Shown piece after piece: positions 8,278 to 16,185 of a DNA stretch of 57,191 bases. A model generated the notes under the pieces. It made no database searches, was not told the origin of the DNA, and was given only the letters and a program-made list of their open reading frames with translations. Position numbers and translations under genes: made by a program. This DNA comes from Acidobacteriota bacterium (lineage in GTDB: Bacteria; Acidobacteriota; Terriglobia; Bryobacterales; Bryobacteraceae): NCBI GenBank assembly GCA_014584705.1, contig JACTMJ010000023.1, positions 1-57,191 on the forward strand. The letters run 5' to 3'. Positions within the stretch are counted from its first letter, which is position 1. The number at the start of each line of letters is the position of its first letter.

Positions 8278-9015
8278 TCAGGACGATGGCCCGTGCTCGT
8301 CGACCTCGGTGACGGGGACCACGTAGAGATAGGCGCCGCAGGTATCGCAGCGATGCAGTTCGTCCGTAAGGGCGAGTTCCTGCACCACCTGCAAGCGGAC
8401 GGTGAGATGGCAAGCGCCACAGGTGCCCGCGGAGATTTCCGCCACCACTTTGCGCCGCCCCTTGTTCTTCATGCTCTCGTAATGACGGCGCACGTCTTTG
8501 CTGAGCTGAGCAACGAGAGTCTCGTGCTCGGCAAGGTCCTTTTCCCGCGATCGCCGCAATTCGGCCATGCGCTTTTCCACTTCCGCGCGCTCCGCCGCAA
8601 CCGAGGCTTTCTCCCCTTTGAGCGCCGCTTCGGCGGAGGCGACGTTAGCCGAAAGACTCTCCGCTTGCTCCATCAGGGAGAGTTGCCTGTCTTCCGCCGT
8701 GCGGATCGCCGCCTCGTTAAAGTCGATTTCGTGTTGAAAGGCCTTGTATTGCTCGTTGGTTTTGGCCTGGAGCATCTGGCCCTTGAGCTTGGAAATTTTG
8801 GAGTTATGGTCCGCGATCTCCCCGTCAAGATCGCGATTCGTCTTCTGATTCGAGGCCAGGGCTTCTTTATCCGTTTTCAGCTTTGATTCGCGGGCGTGCA
8901 GTTTCTTTTCAATTTCGGCGATATGTTTGGGCAGACTATCGATCTCGGAGTTCAATTCGGCGATGGCGTCATCGAGCGCCTGGATGGGAATAAGCAGTCT
9001 AATATCGGGGGACAT
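8278..9015 (-). CDS. Coiled-coil zinc-ribbon protein, CdsZ/DUF164-like
   Basis: A 245-residue protein with a long coiled coil (about residues 10-190, rich in E, K, A, L) followed by a C4 zinc ribbon. The four cysteines appear as CGAC about residue 197 and CDTCGAYLY near the end. This is the architecture of the DUF164/CdsZ/CT398 family, whose members bind export or envelope proteins and RNA-polymerase-associated partners in other phyla; the role here is not known. Its ATG overlaps the murJ stop codon as TAATG, so the two are translationally coupled. The C-terminal tail after the ribbon is short. Confidence 0.85.
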   Translation of the reverse strand: MSPDIRLLIPIQALDDAIAELNSEIDSLPKHIAEIEKKLHARESKLKTDKEALASNQKTNRDLDGEIADHNSKISKLKGQMLQAKTNEQYKAFQHEIDFNEAAIRTAEDRQLSLMEQAESLSANVASAEAALKGEKASVAAERAEVEKRMAELRRSREKDLAEHETLVAQLSKDVRRHYESMKNKGRRKVVAEISAGTCGACHLTVRLQVVQELALTDELHRCDTCGAYLYVVPVTEVDEHGPSS

Positions 9016-10706
9016 TAAGGTCGCATTCTATCACGCAGGCCGGCCGCCATCCTCTTGAGCGGGCCGGCGACGGCGTGCCGCGCGGCTTCAATCTCCGTAA
9101 CGCCAAGCAGCCGACACGCCACGGTATAGGCAACAAGACCCAGCGGCACGGAGACGACGACGTCCACGATGTAGGCGAGCTTGCGAGCGCCGAGAGTGGC
9201 GGTAATGATGCCACTCGAAAGCCAGCAGACCACGCCCATCAGGACGGACGCGCCGAAAATACGAAGGAAGCTGTTGAACAAGCGACGCCCGAACACACCC
9301 TGGAGCCGATTGCGAATGACGACAAACAGGACCAGGAAGCTCACCGTCGCCACCACGGAGGTGCTGAGCGCCAAGCCCCAGAAACCCACGTTATAGACCT
9401 TCACCATGGTGTACGCCACGACGAAGTTGGTGACGATGGAGGAGAGGCTCACCCACATCGGGAAGCGGGCGTCGTCAATCGCGTAGAAGGCCGGCGCCAG
9501 GATCTTGGTGGCGGCATACCCGACGAGGCCGAGGGCATAGAATTTCAGGGCCATCGCCGTTTGCTGCGTGTCGTAGAGGAGGAAGCGCCCGCCCTCGTAA
9601 ATTGCGCCGATCATGGAATCGCCGAGCAGCGCCAATCCGATGGAGGAGGGGAGCGTGAGGAGAAAAACAAGGCCCAGGGAACGGCTGAGCGTTTCGCGGA
9701 ACTCATGGAAATCGGCCTTGGCGGCGCTACGCGAGATGGAAGGCAAGGTGGCGGAGGCGATGGCGACTCCGAACAACCCGAGCGGTAACTGCATGAAACG
9801 AAAGGCATAACCGAGCCAACTGATAGGGCCGCTGGCGCCGCGTAAGGGGTCCATTACGCTGGCGGCAAGAGCCGTATTCACCATGACGTTCACTTGTACG
9901 GCGGCCCCCCCGAGGATTGCGGGACCCATCAAACGCATGATGTGCCGCAGGCCGGGGTGTTGCCAATCTACCCGGAAGCCGAAGGAGAAGCCTCGTTTGG
10001 CCAGACTGGGCACCTGCCACAGAAATTGCATTGCTCCGCCAATAACGACTCCGTAAGCCATTCCTTCAATAGGGGAGATGCCTAGGGTAGGTCCCGCCAA
10101 ATAGCCGAGCGCCAGACCCACAGACAACGAGCCGATATTGAAGAAACTGGAGGCGAGGGCCGGTACGGCGAACTGGTTGCACGCATTCAGCACGCCCATG
10201 GCCTGGGCGGCCAGCGAGACCAGCAGAAGAAACGGGAACATGATGCGGGTGAGTTGCACGGCGAGTTCGTACTTACCGGGCACGGCACGGAACTCGCTTG
10301 CCAGCAGATCCACGAACTGCGGCGTGAACAGCATCCCGAGCAGACACAGCCCGCCCACGAAGAGGACGATCGTGGTGGAGACCAGTTGGACCAGGACGGC
10401 GGCCTCGCGCTTGCTCTTCTCCGTAAGGTATTGCGTAAAGGTGGGAACGAACGCGGAGGAGAGCGCGCCTTCCGCGAACAGGTCCCGAAGAAGATTGGGA
10501 ATGCGAAAGGCGAGGATGAACGCATCCATCACCGGTCCCGCGCCGAAGAGCGTCGCCATCACCACTTCACGCAGAAGACCGGTGATGCGGCTGAGAGCAA
10601 CCGCCCCGGAGACAATTCCGGCGGAACGAACGATGCGGGCATGCTCCAGTTTGGCCGAATCGCCGGGCAATGGCACCTCCCCAGCCTCCCCGGTTACCGG
10701 AGTCAT
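9015..10706 (-). CDS. murJ: Lipid II flippase MurJ (MviN)
   Basis: A 563-residue polytopic membrane protein of the MOP superfamily that moves lipid II across the inner membrane for peptidoglycan synthesis. Family signatures are clear: ALSRITGLLREVVMATLFG, DAFILAFRIPNLLRDLFAEG and SSAFVPTF near the N-terminus, and about 14 hydrophobic segments follow. Length is slightly above the usual ~510-530 because of a hydrophilic N-terminal extension of about 25 residues. It lies 20 bp after the M20 peptidase gene and overlaps the zinc-ribbon gene, forming a three-gene operon. The start at 10704-10706 has no strong Shine-Dalgarno. Confidence 0.95.
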   Translation of the reverse strand: MTPVTGEAGEVPLPGDSAKLEHARIVRSAGIVSGAVALSRITGLLREVVMATLFGAGPVMDAFILAFRIPNLLRDLFAEGALSSAFVPTFTQYLTEKSKREAAVLVQLVSTTIVLFVGGLCLLGMLFTPQFVDLLASEFRAVPGKYELAVQLTRIMFPFLLLVSLAAQAMGVLNACNQFAVPALASSFFNIGSLSVGLALGYLAGPTLGISPIEGMAYGVVIGGAMQFLWQVPSLAKRGFSFGFRVDWQHPGLRHIMRLMGPAILGGAAVQVNVMVNTALAASVMDPLRGASGPISWLGYAFRFMQLPLGLFGVAIASATLPSISRSAAKADFHEFRETLSRSLGLVFLLTLPSSIGLALLGDSMIGAIYEGGRFLLYDTQQTAMALKFYALGLVGYAATKILAPAFYAIDDARFPMWVSLSSIVTNFVVAYTMVKVYNVGFWGLALSTSVVATVSFLVLFVVIRNRLQGVFGRRLFNSFLRIFGASVLMGVVCWLSSGIITATLGARKLAYIVDVVVSVPLGLVAYTVACRLLGVTEIEAARHAVAGPLKRMAAGLRDRMRP

Positions 10707-10726
10707 TCCGCTGGTGGATGTATTCG

Positions 10727-12103
10727 TCAGGAGGCTTCCCCGTATTTCTTCAGGAAGTGGGCAACGGTATGGATGCCCTTGTAGAAGTTTTCCACCGCGA
10801 ATTTCTCGTTCGGGGAATGCAACCCGTCATCGGGCAGACCAAAGCCCATGAGGATGGTGGGGATGCCAAGGTGCGAGGCGAAATCGCCGACGATCGGAAT
10901 GGAACCGCCGCTACGGACGAAGACCGTCTCCCGCTCGAAAATCTCCTCGAACGCCGCGGCGGCGACGCGAATGGCCGGATGGTCCGGGTTCACGATGCAG
11001 GCGGGGCCCGCGCTCAAAACGCGCAGTTCAGCCTGCACGCCAGCGGGAGTCCGCTCTTTCACGAAATCCCGGAACGCAGCCACAATCTTGCCGGGATCCT
11101 GGTTCGGCACCAAACGAAAACTGACCTTGGCGGTGGCTTCCGCCGGGATCACCGTCTTTGCCCCGGCTCCGGTGAATCCACCGGCAATGCCGTGGACTTC
11201 CATTGTCGGGCGGGACCAGACACGCTCCAGCACCGAGTACTCCTCTTCGCCGGTGAGCGCTTGCGCGCCGACTTCCTTACTCAGGAAATCCGCTTCGCTG
11301 AACGGCAGGGACTTCCAACTCTCCAACTCGACTTCGCTCGGATCTTCGACGTCGTCGTAGAAGCCGGGAATCAGGATTCGGCCGCCCGTATCTTTCGCCT
11401 GGCCAAGGAGTTCAATGAGGGCGAAGACCGGATTCGGGGCGGCGCCACCGTAAAGCCCGGAATGCAAATCCCGGGACGCACCCTTCACGGCCACCTCTGT
11501 ATATACGAGGCCCCGCAGGCCCACGCAGAGCGTGGGGAGGCCGGGCGCGTACATCGCCGTATCGGAGACCAGGGCGACATCCGCCTTCAGCTTCGCCCCG
11601 TTGGCGGCGACATAGGCGGCCACGGACTTGCCGCCAATCTCCTCCTCGCCCTCCACCAAAAACTTCACGTTCACGGGAAGGCTACCGGAGGCGCGCGTCA
11701 GCGCCTCGATTGCCTTGACGTGGATGTACATCTGCCCTTTGTCGTCGGCCGAACCCCGGGCATAGAGATTGCCGTCGCGGATGTCGGGTTCGAAGGGCGG
11801 GGACTTCCAGAGGTCGATAGGGTCCGGCGGCTGCACGTCGTAGTGCCCGTAGCAAAGCACGGTGGGCTTGCCGGGAGCGTGCAGCCAATCGGCATAGACG
11901 AGGGGGTGACCTTCCGTCTCGATCAGCTCCACATTCTCCAGCCCCGCATCGCGCAGGCTCTGAGCGACGAAACCGGCCGCGCTACGCACATCGTCACGGT
12001 GCTCCGGGAGCGTGGAGATACTCGGAATTCTTAGAAACGTGAGCAGTTCGCCGAGAAACCGATCCTGATTCGATTCAATAAACGCAGAGGCCGCATCGGG
12101 CAT
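10727..12103 (-). CDS. M20 family dipeptidase
   Basis: A 458-residue cytosolic di-zinc peptidase. Metal ligands are visible: H and D in GHYDVQ, the bridging D in GSADDKGQM, E-E in EGEEEIGG, D in VSDTAMYAPGLP, and a C-terminal His in GLHSPNEKF. The insertion (dimerisation/lid) domain carries LHSGLYGG. The pattern matches the dipeptidase/CNDP-like branch of M20 that cleaves short peptides such as carnosine or Cys-Gly. The ATG at 12101-12103 is chosen over one nine codons upstream because GGGGAG lies seven bases before it. It is the first gene of the run leading into murJ. Confidence 0.93.
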   Translation of the reverse strand: MPDAASAFIESNQDRFLGELLTFLRIPSISTLPEHRDDVRSAAGFVAQSLRDAGLENVELIETEGHPLVYADWLHAPGKPTVLCYGHYDVQPPDPIDLWKSPPFEPDIRDGNLYARGSADDKGQMYIHVKAIEALTRASGSLPVNVKFLVEGEEEIGGKSVAAYVAANGAKLKADVALVSDTAMYAPGLPTLCVGLRGLVYTEVAVKGASRDLHSGLYGGAAPNPVFALIELLGQAKDTGGRILIPGFYDDVEDPSEVELESWKSLPFSEADFLSKEVGAQALTGEEEYSVLERVWSRPTMEVHGIAGGFTGAGAKTVIPAEATAKVSFRLVPNQDPGKIVAAFRDFVKERTPAGVQAELRVLSAGPACIVNPDHPAIRVAAAAFEEIFERETVFVRSGGSIPIVGDFASHLGIPTILMGFGLPDDGLHSPNEKFAVENFYKGIHTVAHFLKKYGEAS

Positions 12104-12190
12104 TTCGCAACTCCCCTGGGAATCCACCATTATACGGCGGCTTCCATGCAGTGGCGGCTTCGCCGCGCCTGCGGTTACATTGCGGCCGCG

Positions 12191-12284
12191 GCCAAGCTGG
12201 GGCTTCGGCTACGCTGCTATTCTGGCTACGCCGGGACTTCGGCTACGCTGTGATTTTAGCTACGCCGGGACTTCGGCTACGCTG
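12191..12284. repeat. 34-bp tandem repeat (minisatellite)
   Basis: Three head-to-tail copies with an exact 34-bp period. The core CTTCGGCTACGCTG recurs at 12203-12216, 12237-12250 and 12271-12284. Copies two and three share the full 26-base block GCTACGCCGGGA plus that core (12225-12250, 12259-12284), separated by 8-base AT-richer spacers; the first copy is degenerate. The last copy overlaps the stop codon of the receiver-like gene. Confidence 0.85.
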
Positions 12285-12675
12285 TTGCTTCCGCGAATTG
12301 TTCGCGTTCGACGAAATCGGCCAATGCGCGTAGGCAGCGGCGGACTTCCGGAGCGTAGAACGGCTGCGCGATGAGATCGACGGCACCGGCCTCGGCCACT
12401 TCAGCCAGGAGCGAGGGGCTGTCCGTGCGAGCGGTTACCACGACACGCACTTCCGGGGCGTGCGACCGGCAGTATTCGAGCGCGTCCTGCCAGTCGCCAT
12501 CCTCGAATTGGGAGTCCGTGATCAGCGCCGGGGTGCGTTGCGAGCGCAGCCAGTCTTCCAACTCCGCGACGGTCTGGATATGAAACAGGTCCATCCGCTG
12601 GACGGAGGCGATGCGGGCGAGGCGCTCAAAGCGATCCGCGGAACCGGTGATATAGGGCACAATCATGCGTTGCAT
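12277..12675 (-). CDS. Stand-alone atypical response-regulator receiver protein
   Basis: A 132-residue protein with the REC fold and no output domain. A phospho-acceptor candidate lies in ALITDSQFEDGDW, the conserved Thr/Ser region is VVVTARTDS, and the region that normally reads KPF reads QPF (DLIAQPFYAPEV). The N-terminal acidic pair is not evident, so phosphotransfer is doubtful and it may be a pseudo-receiver. The ATG at 12673-12675 is chosen because GGGAGG ends six bases upstream; another ATG two codons earlier abuts that sequence. The stop codon lies in the last unit of the 34-bp repeat. Two 10-bp palindromes lie upstream. No histidine kinase is nearby. Confidence 0.75.
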   Translation of the reverse strand: MQRMIVPYITGSADRFERLARIASVQRMDLFHIQTVAELEDWLRSQRTPALITDSQFEDGDWQDALEYCRSHAPEVRVVVTARTDSPSLLAEVAEAGAVDLIAQPFYAPEVRRCLRALADFVEREQFAEATA

Positions 12676-12738
12676 GGCCATCCTCCCGGTTTCGAACACA
12701 AGTCAAGAGCACTCGGCGCGGAGCCGGGGTTCGAAGCG

Positions 12739-12779
12739 ATTCGCGAATACATCATCGTCACTATAGTGTTAGGCGTCAA
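12739..12779 (-). promoter_or_regulatory. Paired palindromes and -35-like box upstream of the receiver gene
   Basis: Two perfect 10-bp palindromes, ATTCGCGAAT at 12739-12748 and CACTATAGTG at 12759-12768, have centres exactly 20 bp apart, close to two DNA turns. On the minus strand a TTGACG (-35-like) is at 12779-12774, with the second palindrome in the presumed spacer. No good -10 is found at the right distance. This could be an operator/promoter for the gene starting at 12675. Confidence 0.3.
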
Positions 12780-12787
12780 TCGGGTCT

Positions 12788-12826
12788 AAAAAGTTTTCTC
12801 TATCTAGTCTATTTCAAGAACTTTTT
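12788..12826. other. AT-rich inverted repeat between amidase and receiver gene
   Basis: AAAAAGTT at 12788-12795 is perfectly complementary to AACTTTTT at 12819-12826, with a 23-base AT-rich loop. It lies after the amidase stop and before the receiver gene (minus strand). It may be a weak terminator of the amidase operon or part of the next promoter. Confidence 0.3.
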
Positions 12827-12918
12827 AACGATTGAGAATTTTTTCAGTACTAGGAGGCGGGGATGGTGGAATTGTAGACGCACGGATAGCAATTCGATGC
12901 GACCGCCCCAGCGTTCGC

Positions 12919-14343
12919 TCAGGCGGCGGAGGGCTGGCGGAGGTGCCAGTCGGTCTGCTTCTGGAAGGCACCGCCAAGAGCCAGGATGCGACTCTCGTTA
13001 AAGGGCCTGGTTACGAGTTGCAGCCCCACGGGCAGACCGTCGGCGAATCCGCAGGGAATCGAGAGCGCGGGCCAACCCAGGAGGTTCCCGGCAGCTCCCA
13101 GATCCGTGAGGCCACGGGTGGACGGCGATTCCCGCCGCACGGGCGAGGAGTGCAGAGACCGGTCGATACGGTTCGCCGTCTCCAGGAGGGACGGGGTGAT
13201 GAGGATGTCGAGCTTGCGGAAGAGTGGCGTAAGTTCGCTTTGCATTTTGGCGCGAATTCGCTGCGCGCGCAGATAGTCGGTAGATTTCAGATCGAGGGCT
13301 GCCCGGAGGCTGGCGATCTGGAAGCGATCCGCCAGTTCGTCCACCCGGCCGTCCCGAATCAGCGGCTCGAAGACGGAAGCGCCTTCCGCGTCAATCACTG
13401 TGCTGGCGACGCCGCTGTACGGGAACCTGGGGAGTTCGACGACCTCAAAGCGCGGCCCGAGACTCTTCAGCGCTTCGAGAGCGGCGGCGAAAGCGGGGCG
13501 GGTAGACGGCTCCGCCCATTGTTCGAAATCCACCGGGTTGTAGCCCACCGTCAAACGGGATAACGCGCCGACATACTGGGGACCGTAGTAGAAGGATTTG
13601 CCCGCGGATCCGCGATCCCGGCTGTCGCCCCCGGCGAGTGCCTGGAGCACGAGACCGCAATCTTCGGCCGAACGACATATAGGGCCGATCTTGTCCATGG
13701 TCCAACTGAGCGGCATTGCGCCGTAGCGGCTGACGTAGCCATAAGTGGGCCTTAGCCCGGTGACGCCGCAGAACGCGCTTGGGGTCAAGATCGATCCCCA
13801 GGTCTCGGAGCCGAGCGCATAGGGAACCAGACCGGCGGCTACCGCGCTGCCGGAGCCGCTCGAAGAGCCGCCCGACCAGTGTTCCGTATTCCAAGGGTTG
13901 CGTCCCGGCCCGGTTAACGAAGCCGCGGCGTACTCATAGCCACCCGCGCCAGCCAGTTCCACCATGGCCAGCTTTGCCACCAACACCGCGCCTTTACCTT
14001 CAAGATTCTCAATTGCCGCGGCCTTGGTATCAAACGTCTGCCCGGCGAAAGGTTTTGCGCCCCAGGTGGTGGGATAGCCGGGGTAGGCCAGCAGGTCCTT
14101 CGCGCCGAACGGGATCCCTTGCAGAGGGCCACGATATCGCTTCCGCTTCAGATCGTCGTCCACCGCTTTCGCCCGGTCGAGGGCGGACTTGCGGGTGAGG
14201 GCCGCAAGCGCGTTGTACTTCGGCCCAAGCGCTTCCATCCGTGCAAGATAAGCCTCCGTGAGTTCCCGGCTGGAGACCTCCCGGTTCACCAGCATCCGGT
14301 TGAGTTCCGTGATCGACTTGAAGAACACGCCGGGAGTGGCCAT
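12919..14343 (-). CDS. Amidase (amidase signature family)
   Basis: A 474-residue hydrolase that cleaves carboxamide bonds; the substrate is not evident. The Ser-cisSer-Lys triad is visible: Lys in GIPFGAKDLLAYPG, cis-Ser in GGSSSGSGSAVA, and the nucleophile Ser in GSETWGSI. The usual GGS around the nucleophile is WGS here. It lacks a GatB/C neighbour and has features of a stand-alone amidase rather than GatA. The ATG at 14341-14343 lies four bases after the stop of a small Tat-signal gene, so they are probably translationally coupled. No signal peptide of its own is seen. It is the last gene of a five-gene minus-strand run. Confidence 0.92.
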   Translation of the reverse strand: MATPGVFFKSITELNRMLVNREVSSRELTEAYLARMEALGPKYNALAALTRKSALDRAKAVDDDLKRKRYRGPLQGIPFGAKDLLAYPGYPTTWGAKPFAGQTFDTKAAAIENLEGKGAVLVAKLAMVELAGAGGYEYAAASLTGPGRNPWNTEHWSGGSSSGSGSAVAAGLVPYALGSETWGSILTPSAFCGVTGLRPTYGYVSRYGAMPLSWTMDKIGPICRSAEDCGLVLQALAGGDSRDRGSAGKSFYYGPQYVGALSRLTVGYNPVDFEQWAEPSTRPAFAAALEALKSLGPRFEVVELPRFPYSGVASTVIDAEGASVFEPLIRDGRVDELADRFQIASLRAALDLKSTDYLRAQRIRAKMQSELTPLFRKLDILITPSLLETANRIDRSLHSSPVRRESPSTRGLTDLGAAGNLLGWPALSIPCGFADGLPVGLQLVTRPFNESRILALGGAFQKQTDWHLRQPSAA

Positions 14344-14347
14344 CGCG

Positions 14348-14569
14348 CTATTCCACCACCAGGGCGAAGATGGGTTCATCGGCGGGCGTCAATGGAAACT
14401 TTTCCAGGGCGACGGCCCTCCGGGCAAAGTCATCCTGGCGTTCCTTGAGCAGATCCCGCCCAGCGGGCGCGGCTTCCTGCGCCGCGAGAGGCGCCGCCGC
14501 GGCAAACGCGCCCGCAAGCGATGTCCACTCCCGGCGGGAATAGCGGCCTCGGTTTCGAATGTCAGACAT
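14348..14569 (-). CDS. Small Tat-signal protein upstream of amidase
   Basis: A 73-residue protein. The N-terminus has a twin-arginine signal (YSRREWTSLAGAFAAAAPLAAQ), leaving a mature peptide of about 40 residues ending PLTPADEPIFALVVE. Its ATG overlaps the aroDE stop (8 bases shared) and its stop is 4 bases before the amidase ATG. Small signal-bearing proteins ending in a similar EP-F motif occur ahead of amidase genes in other acidobacteria, from memory. It may assist export or assembly of the amidase, but this is inference; no enzymatic motif is present. Confidence 0.75.
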   Translation of the reverse strand: MSDIRNRGRYSRREWTSLAGAFAAAAPLAAQEAAPAGRDLLKERQDDFARRAVALEKFPLTPADEPIFALVVE

Positions 14570-16106
14570 CGTTCTCGGCTCCCAGGACTTCCGGCGCGGT
14601 GTAATCGGCCGCCAGCGCGGCGCTGGCGGTATCGAGCATGGTCTTGCGGGGGGCGGATGCGCCGGTCCAGATGGAGAAGGACTCCGCCGCCTGCTCGATG
14701 AACATCTGCAGGCCGTCTATGGTGTGCTTACCCATTTCCGCGGCGCGCTTCAGCAATGCCGTTTCTCTGGGGTTATATACCATGTCGAAGACGATCTCGG
14801 CCGGAATCCGGTCTGGGAAGTAGATCCCTTCCGGGTTCGGATACATCCCCAGCGGAGTGGCGTGAACGAGAACGTCGAAGGACTCGCGTACGGCGTCTTC
14901 GTGGGTCATCGGCAAGCCGGATACGGCCTTCGCGAGCGCGCGCACTTTGTCGAGATTTCTCCCGGTGAGCGCCACCTTCGCTCCGGCGTCGGCCAAGGCG
15001 AATGCCGCTGTGCGCGCGGCGCCTCCGCTGCCGGCCACGAGGACGCGTGCGTTGGGCAACTTGAGAACTTTCTCCAGAGGCCGCAGGGTGCCGGCCACAT
15101 CCGTGGTGGTGCCGCGCCACTTGCCCGCTTTCTTCCAGACGGTGTTCACGGCTCCGATACGCCGGGCGAGCGGATCCACCACATCCAGGTAGCGGATGAT
15201 CTTCTGCTTGTGGGGCAGGGTGACGTTGAAGCCCTTCAACGGGAGCGCGTCGGCGAGCGCCATGAAATCTTTCAACTGGCCGTTCTGGACGAGAAACGGC
15301 AGGTACACCGCGCCGATTCGCTTGAACTGGAAGGCGCGGTTGTGGATTTGCGGGGAGAGACTGTGGCGAACGGGAGAAGCGATGACCCCGTAGACGCACG
15401 CATCCTTGCGCAGCTTCTCCGCGCCATAGACCGCGCGCATTTTCTGCGAAGAGATCTGCCCGGGCGCGGTTCCGCCGGCGGAGTTCGGCGCCGCGTATGT
15501 GTAGAGGCAACCCATCTTTACGGAGATGACGCGCGAGGGAAATCCCATTTCGCCCATACTCAGCAGAATGAGCGGCGTGCCGGGCTTCTCCGACGCCAGA
15601 GAGAGCAGCCGTAACAGGTCAGTAGGTTTGCGAGCGGTGGTTACCACCTTATAGGCGTCCGCCGGAATCTTCTGCAGACGCACCATCAGTTTCTGAAGGG
15701 GGGGCGTGCCGATGAAGCTGTGATAGGAAACGATGAGATCCGTCGAGTTGCGCAGGCGATCGACGAGTTGCGGCGCGGCCTCCGCGCTTTCGATCTCGAC
15801 GTCGACGGCAATCGCCCCGGCGGCGGCGGCCCGCTCGAGCAGCGCCACCTGCTCTTCGATGCTGCCGTTGAATCTTCCATGGTTCTGATGGCGGCGGCAG
15901 GTGGCGAGGATCTTCAATTCCGGGTGCTGCTTCAAGAGGCCGCGAATGGCGGCGATACCGGCGGCGGGGTCCTCGAGGAAATCCAAACGGAACTCGAAGA
16001 ACTGCGAACCATGCTCCATTTCCCGTTTCGCCATTTCCAGAAGCTGATTCACCTGGGGGAAACCCAGGGCAACGCAAATCTTCGGGAGTCGGGTAGCGTG
16101 TCTCAT
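14562..16106 (-). CDS. aroDE: Bifunctional 3-dehydroquinate dehydratase/shikimate dehydrogenase
   Basis: A 514-residue fusion for steps three and four of the shikimate pathway. Residues ~1-225 are a type I dehydroquinase: His in IVSYHSF, the Schiff-base Lys in DAYKVVTTARKPTD, Arg in MGFPSRVIS. Residues ~235-510 are shikimate dehydrogenase: SPVRHSLSPQIHN, the catalytic Lys in FNVTLPHKQ, GAVNTVW, the NADP-binding loop VLVAGSGGAARTAAF, and DMVYNPRETALLKRA. The order matches the plant-type DHQ-SDH fusion also found in acidobacteria and planctomycetes. The ATG at 16104-16106 is chosen because the open frame upstream overlaps the DeoC-like gene. It follows that gene by 79 bp. Confidence 0.95.
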   Translation of the reverse strand: MRHATRLPKICVALGFPQVNQLLEMAKREMEHGSQFFEFRLDFLEDPAAGIAAIRGLLKQHPELKILATCRRHQNHGRFNGSIEEQVALLERAAAAGAIAVDVEIESAEAAPQLVDRLRNSTDLIVSYHSFIGTPPLQKLMVRLQKIPADAYKVVTTARKPTDLLRLLSLASEKPGTPLILLSMGEMGFPSRVISVKMGCLYTYAAPNSAGGTAPGQISSQKMRAVYGAEKLRKDACVYGVIASPVRHSLSPQIHNRAFQFKRIGAVYLPFLVQNGQLKDFMALADALPLKGFNVTLPHKQKIIRYLDVVDPLARRIGAVNTVWKKAGKWRGTTTDVAGTLRPLEKVLKLPNARVLVAGSGGAARTAAFALADAGAKVALTGRNLDKVRALAKAVSGLPMTHEDAVRESFDVLVHATPLGMYPNPEGIYFPDRIPAEIVFDMVYNPRETALLKRAAEMGKHTIDGLQMFIEQAAESFSIWTGASAPRKTMLDTASAALAADYTAPEVLGAENDV

Positions 16107-16185
16107 AGGGACCTGGATGGGAGCGGCTGAGGCACATCCCAGAGGCTGCGCGCCGATCCTTCGTATTGTATACCGGCAACTTCGT

